From Ornithinicoccus sp045032955 (GTDB lineage Bacteria; Actinomycetota; Actinomycetes; Actinomycetales; Dermatophilaceae), in NCBI RefSeq assembly GCF_045032955.1, contig NZ_JBJFZU010000004.1, positions 62,001-126,000 of the forward strand: DNA of 64,000 nucleotides, given 5' to 3'. This document shows, in pieces, positions 55,876 to 62,790 of the stretch; the stretch's first letter is position 1; every line of letters starts with the position of its first letter. Under the pieces are notes generated by a model. That model searched no databases, was not told the DNA's origin, and saw only the letters and a list, made by a program, of their open reading frames with translations. Position numbers and translations under genes: made by a program.

Positions 55876-56382
55876 GTGGGAGAGGATGCTCGGCACCGCC
55901 TGCGCCGTAAGTACTTGAATCTGGGCAGCGGGGAACTGGCAGCGGCCGGGCTGTCCTTGGGGATCGGAGTCGTGCAAATCGCCCCTTTGCTTGGCAGATC
56001 GGCCTCGGCCCTTCCGCTGTGGTTCGCTCTGGGACCCCTCGTTATGATCTTGCTCCAGGCGGGCGTGTACTGGCTCTGCGCCAGAAGTTGGGTGGAGCGA
56101 ACATGCATGCCGCCCGGGCTCGCCGCGACCTACAAGGCGCTGCGGGGTCTCAATCCCGTGCTGCTTCTTGGGGCTCTCGTCGGGCTCATCATTACATGGC
56201 CGGACAACGCCGCCGTGGGGTTTGCCCTGCTTGGCGTCTGGGGCTTCGGGGTAATCGAATACATCAACTACTTCGTTGTCCGGTTGTCCTACCCACCTAC
56301 CAAATGGGTGTCACGTATCAGGCAATGGCGCACACCTCGCCTCGTGCAGGACATAGAGGGCGCTCGATCCGGCACGCAATAA
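55876..56382 (+). CDS. Four-helix membrane protein (unknown)
   Basis: A 168-residue protein starting MGEDARHRLRRKYLNLGSGE, with hydrophobic segments LAAAGLSLGIGVVQIAPLLG, LWFALGPLVMILLQAGVYWL, NPVLLLGALVGLIITWP and ALLGVWGFGVIEYINYFVV. The basic first segment and YLNLGSGELAAAG pattern look conserved, but I cannot name a family. Its base composition is lower in GC than the neighbours (many A/T third positions, e.g. tac aag, aat ccc), consistent with horizontally acquired DNA. Confidence 0.7.
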   Translation: MGEDARHRLRRKYLNLGSGELAAAGLSLGIGVVQIAPLLGRSASALPLWFALGPLVMILLQAGVYWLCARSWVERTCMPPGLAATYKALRGLNPVLLLGALVGLIITWPDNAAVGFALLGVWGFGVIEYINYFVVRLSYPPTKWVSRIRQWRTPRLVQDIEGARSGTQ

Positions 56383-56694
56383 GTACAAGCGCTTGACCCT
56401 CCCCCACCGGTGGAATCGTCGAACGCGCCGCCGACCTGCGGAACTCAGACCTGTCCGACACCGACACCGACATCATCAGCCAACTGGAGCACTCCGCCCA
56501 GACCCTGCACCGCGCCACCGGGAACGCCGACCAGGTCGACCCCTTGCGTCTCGCCGAGCCAGCCCTGGGACCTCTCCAGTGCAGGCGCTATCAGCATGTA
56601 GAGGCCTGCACCTAGAGTGGGGCCGGCCGCGGCTCCCGTGGCTATCCGATCCACGCCCGAACCGCCCGATCGAGAGTTCGGGGCTAGGCCATGC
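56383..56694. other. Spacer with a possible decayed coding fragment
   Basis: From about 56412 to 56580 one plus-strand frame reads GIVERAADLRNSDLSDTD and then DIISQLEHSAQTLHRATG, which is compositionally protein-like and helical, but it has no start codon or ribosome site and no recognisable relative. It may be the remains of a gene. Nothing else is seen before the end of the convergent Usp gene. Confidence 0.4.
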
Positions 56695-57138
56695 TCAGCT
56701 CGCGTGTGGTCGGTGGACGAGTACCGGGCACGGGGCGTGGTGAACGCAGTAGTTGGCGGCCGAGCCCAGATGGAAGCCCTCCCCACCTCCGTGTCCGTGC
56801 GCGCCCACGACGAGCAGATCGGCCTGCTCCGCGCGGTGGCACAAGGCCGGCCCGGGCCGCGCCTCGGTGAATTCCCAGGCCACGGGCAGCCCCTCAGCGT
56901 CGGCGCTCACCAGTTCCTTGACGTGCTCGAACATTTCCTTGTGCGGTCGCTGGTAGTCGACCTCGGTCTTCGTGGGCGAGATCATGATGGTGGGTGGTAC
57001 CTGCCACGTCATCAGCACGGTCACGGAGGACCCGTGCGCCCAGGCGAATCCCAGAGCCCAGCGCAGCGCGCCCATACTCACCTCAGAGCCGTCCACACCG
57101 ACCACCATGGTGGCGGGAGTAGTCCACGTCATGGTCAT
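56695..57138 (-). CDS. Single-domain universal stress protein
   Basis: A 147-residue Usp. It begins TTPATMVVGVDGSEVSMGAL and ends with the ATP-binding loop GAHGHGGGEGFHLGSAANYC followed by PCPVLVHRP. The GxxGxG and GSA elements are intact, so ATP binding is likely. AGGAGA lies 5 nt before the ATG at 57138. Immediately upstream are a TAGACA -10-like box and a near-perfect palindrome. It survives among decayed genes and is a second Usp in the window, distinct from the tandem form at 46 kb. Confidence 0.9.
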   Translation of the reverse strand: MTMTWTTPATMVVGVDGSEVSMGALRWALGFAWAHGSSVTVLMTWQVPPTIMISPTKTEVDYQRPHKEMFEHVKELVSADAEGLPVAWEFTEARPGPALCHRAEQADLLVVGAHGHGGGEGFHLGSAANYCVHHAPCPVLVHRPHAS

Positions 57139-57155
57139 ATCTTCTCCTACGTTCT

Positions 57156-57182
57156 GTCTACACCCCGGAACTTCAGAAGTCC
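57156..57182 (-). promoter_or_regulatory. Promoter and operator region of the single-domain Usp gene
   Basis: Minus-strand TAGACA (57161-57156) resembles a -10 box. Just upstream, GGACTTCTGAAGTTCC (57182-57167) is a palindrome with 8-bp arms and one mismatch, covering where the -35 and an activator would bind. Core GGACTT resembles the DosR-box half GGGACTT. Confidence 0.4.
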
Positions 57183-57209
57183 ACGGACTGTGAAGAAGCA
57201 GACACTCTG

Positions 57210-57778
57210 CTACCTGGTTGTCATGGCCAGGGTGAGCAGGACAGCGAGGACCCCCACGAAGACCGACGTGTGAACAAGTCTTGAGCACCAGTTCTCCTGC
57301 GCGGTGGACTGCGGAATCAGGTCGGCGGCGGCGATGTAGAGAAAGTTCCCGGCATCAAACGGTATGAGTATCGCGACATCGACCGAACCTGCCAGGCCGT
57401 ACGCGACCAAGCACCCGAGCAGGAACGTCAAGGTTGAGGCCACGTTGTACAGCACCGCGAGGCGGGGATCCACTCGCTATGCACCAGGAGGCCGAAGTCA
57501 CCCAGCTCCTGAGGGACCCGTGCGGCCGCAACGATCCAGGTGACGATCCCCAAGCTGGACGTCGATGAGGAAGGCGCTGGCGACGGCGAGACCGCCGATG
57601 AAGTTGTGTAGCCGTCGGCCACCAAAAGGAGGTAACCGACAGGGCGGTGACGGCTCAGCCCGCGGTGGCAATGGTGCCAGTGCAGGAATTGCTCCAGCAC
57701 GAGGAAAGTGACGAAACCCAGAGCGAGGGCACCGTAGACCGACAACTCGTTGCCCAGAGCGGTGACAGCCTCCGGCAA
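57210..57778 (-). pseudogene. ZIP-family metal transporter broken by frameshifts
   Basis: Read in pieces, the minus strand encodes a ZIP transporter: LSVYGALALGFVTFLVLEQF and LHWHHCHR; then, one frame over, LHNFIGGLAVASAFLID; then back to LGIVTWIVAAARVPQELGDF; then a third frame DPRLAVLYNVASTLTFLLG through AGNFLYIAAADLIPQ to the stop. At least three frame changes are needed. The metal-binding helix normally reads HEVPQELGDF, but here it is RVPQELGDF, so the His-Glu ligand pair is lost as well. The N-terminal ~80 residues are also missing. No functional protein can be made. Confidence 0.85.
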
Positions 57779-57821
57779 GGATGAATCGCCCTTGATCTAG
57801 TGGAGGCTCTCAGTCCAGGAG

Positions 57822-58055
57822 GATGAGAGTCATGGCAGCGACCTCGCCCGCCACATCATCCCGAGCTCCGTCCAGACGCCCGCGCTCGACCTCATCGACG
57901 CCGCACTCGTCCACGCCGCGAACACCCCCGACGCTCGGCTGATTCTCTCCATGCCTCCACCGGAGGGCAAGAGCACCGCGCCTTTGCTCGGAGATTCATG
58001 GACTGATCAAAGGATTCGGACACGCATGTGGTCCGCTCCACGGCACGGCGCCTGA
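57822..58055 (+). pseudogene. Phage terminase large-subunit fragment
   Basis: The plus-strand frame reads DLARHIIPSSVQTPALDLID, AALVHAANTPDARLILSMPP and PEGKST, the N-terminal ATPase start of actinophage-type terminase large subunits, where RLI(I/L)SMPP-x-EGKS is the Walker A region. Similarity stops at about 57990, and the frame ends at 58055 in low-GC sequence. No start codon context or other phage gene remains. Its position 150 bp from a tRNA gene suggests the remnant of an integrated phage or phage-like element. Confidence 0.6.
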
Positions 58056-58210
58056 ACCGGCGATCCGCCGACCGAGGCTTCGCTTCCAGTGCAGCAGCAC
58101 CCTGCGCGCTGGCCGCGAGGCACGCGTAGTCCCTGTGCAAGATGCACGCAAGGACAACTCGTGTGGGGTGAAGAGTGCATTTTTGCTGGTGAGAAGCCTT
58201 TCGGCGGGGT

Positions 58211-58283
58211 GGACGTGGAGGGACTCGAACCCCCGACCTCTCGCGTGTGAAGCGAACGCTCTAACCAGCTGAGCTACACGTCC
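58211..58283 (-). tRNA. tRNA-Val (anticodon CAC)
   Basis: A 73-nt cloverleaf on the minus strand: acceptor GGACGTG/CACGTCC (7 bp), D arm GCTC...GAGC, anticodon arm TTCGC-TTCACAC-GCGAG with anticodon CAC reading GTG codons, variable loop AGGTC, and T arm GGGGG-TTCGAGT-CCCTC. CCA is not encoded. The 3' end faces the decayed accessory region, the usual side for phage or island integration. Confidence 0.95.
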
Positions 58284-58352
58284 GGACGCCCCTGCGGGCG
58301 CGGGTCAACTTTAGCCTCCCGCACGTCGGGGGCGAAATCGCACTCGCACCCG

Positions 58353-59306
58353 TTACGGGTCCGGGGTCGCGGCCGCCCGCCGGGCGAAGATCTCCGACGC
58401 CGCGCGGGCCACCGGTCCCGGGCCGTCCCCCAGCTCGCGGCCGGTGAGCGGCACCGCGGGCAGCTCCTCGCCCGACGCCAGCCGGACCCCCGGGGCGACG
58501 CCGATCGTGGTCACCGCGCTGACGTCGCGCAGGCTGCTGGTGAGCCATACCTCCTGCGCCTCGGCGAGCACGGACAACGGCAGCTGCGACTCGCACACCT
58601 CGATCCCCTCCTCCCGCAGCCACTCCAGGAGCAGCCCCCGGGTCACCCCGGCCAGCGGGCCGCAGGACAGTGCCGGGGTGTGCACGACCCCGTCCAGCAC
58701 CACGAAGACGTTCGTCCCGGTCCCCTCGCACAGCAGGCCGGCGGTGTTCGCCAGCACCGCCTCGCTGTGCCCCATCTCCTTGGCCGCCGCCAGCGCCACC
58801 ACGTTCTCCGCGTAGGAGGTCGACTTCACCCCGGTCAACGCCCCCCGCTCGTTGCGGGTCCAGGGCACGACCGCGACGCTCGACGTCGGGCCCGGCACCT
58901 CCTGGGCGACCGCGGTCACCAGGTGGGTGGCGGCCCCCTCGAGCCGGTCGCTGCCCAGTGGACCGACCCCCGCGGTGACCGTGTACCGCAGCCGGCCGAA
59001 CGGCATACCCCCCTGGCCGAGCACCGCGTCGATCCCCTCCTGGATGCGCCCCCGGTCCACCGGTGGCAGCCCCAGCGCTGCCAGCGACCGGTCCATCCGG
59101 GCGTGGTGCCGGGAGAGCGCGAACGGCTGCCCGTCGACCACCTTGCAGGTCTCGAAGACCCCGTCGCCGACGGTGAGGCCGTGGTCGAGCGCGCGCACCC
59201 GCGCGTCGGGACCGGCGAGGTCTCCGTCGACCCACACCCGCACCCCGTCGAGGGCGGCGGCCGTGGCCCTGGCCACGTCCATGTCCCGGGTCGTCGTGCT
59301 GCTCAT
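58353..59306 (-). CDS. pabC: Class IV aminotransferase, probably aminodeoxychorismate lyase
   Basis: A 317-residue PLP enzyme. VRALDHGLTVGDGVFETCKV is the family N-terminal motif; the PLP Lys is in LTGVKSTSYAENVVAL; phosphate-binding residues lie in ANTAGLLCEGTGTNVFVV and WLTSSLRDVSAVTTIG. It is either 4-amino-4-deoxychorismate lyase (folate synthesis) or a D-amino-acid/branched-chain aminotransferase; length and the ETCKVVDG motif favour the first, but not decisively. It starts 7 nt from a TAGCAT box and is divergent from pta. Confidence 0.85.
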   Translation of the reverse strand: MSSTTTRDMDVARATAAALDGVRVWVDGDLAGPDARVRALDHGLTVGDGVFETCKVVDGQPFALSRHHARMDRSLAALGLPPVDRGRIQEGIDAVLGQGGMPFGRLRYTVTAGVGPLGSDRLEGAATHLVTAVAQEVPGPTSSVAVVPWTRNERGALTGVKSTSYAENVVALAAAKEMGHSEAVLANTAGLLCEGTGTNVFVVLDGVVHTPALSCGPLAGVTRGLLLEWLREEGIEVCESQLPLSVLAEAQEVWLTSSLRDVSAVTTIGVAPGVRLASGEELPAVPLTGRELGDGPGPVARAASEIFARRAAATPDP

Positions 59307-59313
59307 GTCCCGA

Positions 59314-59319
59314 ATGCTA
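59314..59319 (-). promoter_or_regulatory. Candidate leaderless -10 box (TAGCAT) for the aminotransferase
   Basis: Minus-strand TAGCAT then 7 nt then the ATG at 59306. The divergent box for pta begins only 10 bp away, so the two promoters may compete for RNA polymerase. Confidence 0.45.
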
Positions 59320-59328
59320 TGCGCTGGC

Positions 59329-59334
59329 TACGCT
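59329..59334 (+). promoter_or_regulatory. Candidate leaderless -10 box (TACGCT) for pta-ackA
   Basis: TACGCT then 6 nt then the GTG of pta. The whole divergent region between the two start codons is 34 bp, too short for conventional leaders on either side. Confidence 0.45.
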
Positions 59335-59340
59335 GGGCCG

Positions 59341-61464
59341 GTGACCACCAGCCTGTATGTCGCCTCCGCCGAGTCCAGGTCGGGCAAGTCGGCGGTCTCC
59401 GTCGGTCTGCTGGCCGAGATGTGCGCCCGCGGAGGGCGCGTCGGCGTCTTCCGACCGGTGGTGCAGGACCGTGGGGCGGACCCGCTGGTCGAGCTGCTGC
59501 ACCCGATGTCGACGTCCGGCGCCGACCCGCAGGACGCGATCGGCGTCACCTACGACGACGTCAACCGGCACCGGGACCAGGCCATCAGCACCGTCGTCGA
59601 CCGCTTCCACCGGTATGCCGCCGAGCACGACAGCGTGCTGGTGATCGGCTCCGACTTCACCGGGGTCCCGGCGCCCACCGAGTTCTCCACCAACGCCGCG
59701 ATCGCCGCTCACCTGGGTTCTCCGCTGCTGCTCGTGGTGCCCGGCTCCGGGCGGGACGCCGAGGACACCGCCACCGCCGCGCAGATCGGGCTGCAGGAGG
59801 CGCGCAGCCGGCACGCCACCGTCGCCGCGATCCTGCTCAACAAGGTGACCCCGGGTGACGAGCTGGCCGAGGTGGTGCGGGAGCGGCTCACCGGCGGGGA
59901 CGACCCGGCCGACCTGCCCCTGCTCTTCGCGATCCCGGCCGACGAGCTGCTGTCGGCCCCCACCGTGCGGGACCTGGCGGAGGTCTCCGAGGGCACCCTG
60001 CTGGCCGGCGACGAGGGGTTGCTGGACCGGGAGGTCACCGGCCTCATCGTGGCGGGCATGACGATGCCCAACGTGCTGGACAGACTGCGCGAGGGCAACG
60101 TCCTCATCTGCCCCGGCGACCGCGAGGAGGTGCTGCTCGGGGCGATCCTGGCGCACCGCTCCTCGACCTTCCCGTCGCTGGCCGGGATCGTCCTCAACGG
60201 CGGGTTCCGGCCCAGCGCCCAGGTGTGGCGACTCATCGAGGGCCTGGAGGTGGAGCTGCCGATCGTCGGCTGCGAGGGCGGCACCATGCGGACCGCGATG
60301 GCGATGCACGAGGTCCCCGGCCGGATCCGGGCCCACTCGGAGCGCAAGCTGGAGCACGCGCGGTCGTTGGTGCACACCCATGTGGACCTGGACCAGCTGC
60401 TCTCCGCCGGCGACGGCGGCGGGCAGGGCGCCGACCACGTTCACGACCAGGGTCCCGCCCCGGTGGTCACCCCGTTGATGTTCGAGCACCAGATCATGGC
60501 CCGGGCCCGGTCCACCGGTGCGCACGTGGTGCTGCCCGAGGGCGGCGAGGACCGGATCCTGCGGGCCGCGGACACCCTGCTCACCCGCGGCGTGGCACGG
60601 CTCACGCTGCTCGGGGACGAGTCACGGGTGCGGGAGCGCGCCGCCGGGCTCGGACTCAGGATCGACGACGCCCGGATCATCGACCCGCACCAGAGCCCGC
60701 TGCGGGACCGGTTCGCGCAGACCTACGCCGAGCTGCGGGCGCACAAGGGCGTCACCGTCGACCAGGCCCACGACATGGTGACCGACCCGGCCTACTTCGG
60801 GACGCTGATGGTGCACGCCGGCGAGGCGGACGGCATGGTCTCCGGCTCGATCACCACCACCGCGCACACCATCCGGCCCGCGCTGGAGGTGATCCGCACC
60901 TCCCCCGGCGTCTCCGTGGTGAGCAGCGTCTTCTTCATGTGCCTGGCCGACAAGGTGCTGGTCTACGGCGACTGCGCGATCAACCCCGACCCCAGCGCCG
61001 AGCAGCTGGCCGACATCGCCATCTCCTCGGCCGCGACGGCCGCGCAGTTCGGGGTGCAGCCCCGGGTCGCGATGCTGTCCTACAGCACCGGCGGCTCCGG
61101 GCGCGGCGCCGACGTGGACAAGGTGCGCAGAGCGACCGCGCTGGTGCGGGAGCGGGAACCGGACCTGCTCGTCGAGGGCCCGATCCAGTACGACGCCGCC
61201 GTCGACCCGGCGGTGGCCGCCACCAAGCTCGAGGACTCCGAGGTCGCCGGGCGCGCCACGGTGCTGATCTTCCCGGACCTCAACACCGGCAACAACACCT
61301 ACAAGGCGGTGCAGCGCAGCGCGTCGGCGGTCGCGATCGGCCCGGTGCTGCAGGGACTCAACGCGCCGGTCAACGACCTGTCCCGAGGAGCCACCGTGCG
61401 GGACATCGTCAACACGGTCGCGATCACCGCGATCCAGGCCCAGGCACACCGGGGTCAGCCGTGA
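59341..61464 (+). CDS. pta: Phosphate acetyltransferase (long form)
   Basis: A 707-residue enzyme interconverting acetyl-CoA and acetyl phosphate. The N-terminal ~210 residues are a BioD-like P-loop domain (SLYVASAESRSGKSAVSVGL), then a DRTGG domain (residues ~215-330, VTGLIVAGMTMPNVLDRL). The catalytic PTA domain starts near residue 380 (FEHQIMARARSTGAHVVLPE) and includes VSGSITTTAHTIRPAL, VSSVFFMCLADKVLVYGDCA and FPDLNTGNNTYKAVQR. This is the long, regulated form. GTG at 59341 gives the natural start. It overlaps ackA by GTGA. Confidence 0.96.
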   Translation: MTTSLYVASAESRSGKSAVSVGLLAEMCARGGRVGVFRPVVQDRGADPLVELLHPMSTSGADPQDAIGVTYDDVNRHRDQAISTVVDRFHRYAAEHDSVLVIGSDFTGVPAPTEFSTNAAIAAHLGSPLLLVVPGSGRDAEDTATAAQIGLQEARSRHATVAAILLNKVTPGDELAEVVRERLTGGDDPADLPLLFAIPADELLSAPTVRDLAEVSEGTLLAGDEGLLDREVTGLIVAGMTMPNVLDRLREGNVLICPGDREEVLLGAILAHRSSTFPSLAGIVLNGGFRPSAQVWRLIEGLEVELPIVGCEGGTMRTAMAMHEVPGRIRAHSERKLEHARSLVHTHVDLDQLLSAGDGGGQGADHVHDQGPAPVVTPLMFEHQIMARARSTGAHVVLPEGGEDRILRAADTLLTRGVARLTLLGDESRVRERAAGLGLRIDDARIIDPHQSPLRDRFAQTYAELRAHKGVTVDQAHDMVTDPAYFGTLMVHAGEADGMVSGSITTTAHTIRPALEVIRTSPGVSVVSSVFFMCLADKVLVYGDCAINPDPSAEQLADIAISSAATAAQFGVQPRVAMLSYSTGGSGRGADVDKVRRATALVREREPDLLVEGPIQYDAAVDPAVAATKLEDSEVAGRATVLIFPDLNTGNNTYKAVQRSASAVAIGPVLQGLNAPVNDLSRGATVRDIVNTVAITAIQAQAHRGQP

Positions 61465-62669
61465 GCCCGCAGGTGAGCGGTCCGGTGGTGCTGGTCATCA
61501 ACGCGGGCTCCTCGTCGGTGAAGTACCAGCTGGTCGACCCGCGGACCGGTGAGGCCCACGCCAAGGGGCTGATCGAGCGGATCGGGCTGGACGACGCGGT
61601 GCTGCACCACACCGCCGGCGAGACGGCATACGAGCGGACGCTGGAGGTGCCCGACCACGCCACCGCCATCGAGCTCGCGACCCGGGCGTTCGCCGAGCAC
61701 GGTCCGCACCTGGCGGAGGTAGACCTGGTCGCGGTCGGTCACCGGGTGGTGCACGGCGGTGACGACTTCGCCGACCCGGTCCTCATCACCCCGGAGGTGG
61801 TCGCAGCGGTGGAACGGCTGGTGCCGCTCGCGCCCTTGCACAACCCCGGCAACCTGCAGGGGATCGCCGCGACCCGGGAGGCGTTCCCGGACCTGCCGCA
61901 GGTGGCGGTCTTCGACACGGCGTTCCACCAGAGCATGCCCGCCGCTGCCTCCACGTATGCCGTGCCGCAGGTGTGGCGGACCGAGCACCGGGTGCGGCGC
62001 TACGGCTTCCACGGCACCTCGCACGCCTACGTCTCGCGCCGGGTGGCGGACCTGCTCGGCCGTGACCCCGGGGACGTCTCGTGCATCGTGCTGCACCTGG
62101 GCAACGGGGCCAGCGCCGCCGCGATCCAGGGCGGCCGCAGCGTCGACACCTCGATGGGGCTGACCCCGCTGGAGGGGCTGGTGATGGGGACCAGACCCGG
62201 TGACGTCGACCCCGGGCTGGCCGCGCACCTGGGCCGGGTCGCCGGGATGAGCCTGGACGACGTGGACCGCGCGCTGTCGAAGGAGTCGGGGCTGCTCGGG
62301 CTGACCGGGTCGGCCGACTTCCGGTCGGTGATGGAGCGCCGGGCCGAGGGTGACGAGGCAGCGGTGGTCGCCTTCGAGGTGGTCGTGCACCGGCTGCTGC
62401 GCTACGTCGGCGGGTATGCCGCGGTCCTCGGTCGGCTGGACGCGATCGCCTTCACCGCCGGCGTCGGGGAGAACAACGCCGAGCTGCGGGCCGCGGTGCT
62501 GGACCGGCTGACCGGCTTCGGGGTGGTGCTGGACGCCGCAGCGAACGGGTCGGTGGACGGTGAGACACGGATCACCACGGCCGACAGCGCGGTGGCAGCC
62601 TTCGTGGTGCCGACGAACGAGGAGTGGGAGATCGCCCGCCAGTCCGCCGCCCTCGTCACCACCCTCTGA
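61461..62669 (+). CDS. ackA: Acetate kinase
   Basis: A 402-residue ASKHA-fold kinase that makes ATP and acetate from acetyl phosphate. VVLVINAGSSSVKYQLVDPR is the N-terminal phosphate motif; HRVVHGGDDF, the catalytic Asp region FDTAFHQSMP, RYGFHGTSHAYVSRRV, and the adenosine motif HLGNGASAAAIQGGRSVDTS are all present, as is AFTAGVGENNAELR near the end. It is translationally coupled to pta (GTGA). With phosphoketolase at 38-40 kb it would complete a route from sugar phosphates to acetate and ATP. Confidence 0.97.
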   Translation: MSPQVSGPVVLVINAGSSSVKYQLVDPRTGEAHAKGLIERIGLDDAVLHHTAGETAYERTLEVPDHATAIELATRAFAEHGPHLAEVDLVAVGHRVVHGGDDFADPVLITPEVVAAVERLVPLAPLHNPGNLQGIAATREAFPDLPQVAVFDTAFHQSMPAAASTYAVPQVWRTEHRVRRYGFHGTSHAYVSRRVADLLGRDPGDVSCIVLHLGNGASAAAIQGGRSVDTSMGLTPLEGLVMGTRPGDVDPGLAAHLGRVAGMSLDDVDRALSKESGLLGLTGSADFRSVMERRAEGDEAAVVAFEVVVHRLLRYVGGYAAVLGRLDAIAFTAGVGENNAELRAAVLDRLTGFGVVLDAAANGSVDGETRITTADSAVAAFVVPTNEEWEIARQSAALVTTL

Positions 62670-62696
62670 CCCTGACCCCTCCCCCCGACCCCCTCC

Positions 62697-62767
62697 CCGA
62701 CCGAGCGTCGCGCATGGTTGTTCTAGGGCCCACCGGGCTAGGGCAACCACAAGCGACGCCCGGTCGG
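62697..62767. terminator. Long bidirectional terminator hairpin
   Basis: CCGACCGAGCGTCGC (62697-62711) pairs with GCGACGCCCGGTCGG (62753-62767); inside, TGGTTGTTCTAG pairs with CTAGGGCAACCA, and GGCCC-ACC-GGGC-like sequence closes the tip. The ~71-nt hairpin has only a few mismatches and stands between the convergent ackA and galK genes. Its right arm, read on the minus strand, contains the GACCGGGCG core of the 22-nt repeats. Confidence 0.8.
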
Positions 62768-62790
62768 AGTGTGGGGCGGGCTCGAGCTCG

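Noticed and set aside
56445..56786. 113-aa minus-strand frame beyond the single-domain Usp gene
   Set aside because: It overlaps the Usp 3' end in another frame, is Gly/Ala-rich and has no start-site support.
57892..58140. 82-aa minus-strand frame between the terminase fragment and the tRNA
   Set aside because: Composition is Arg/Ser-rich, it lies antisense to the terminase fragment, and there is no ribosome site.
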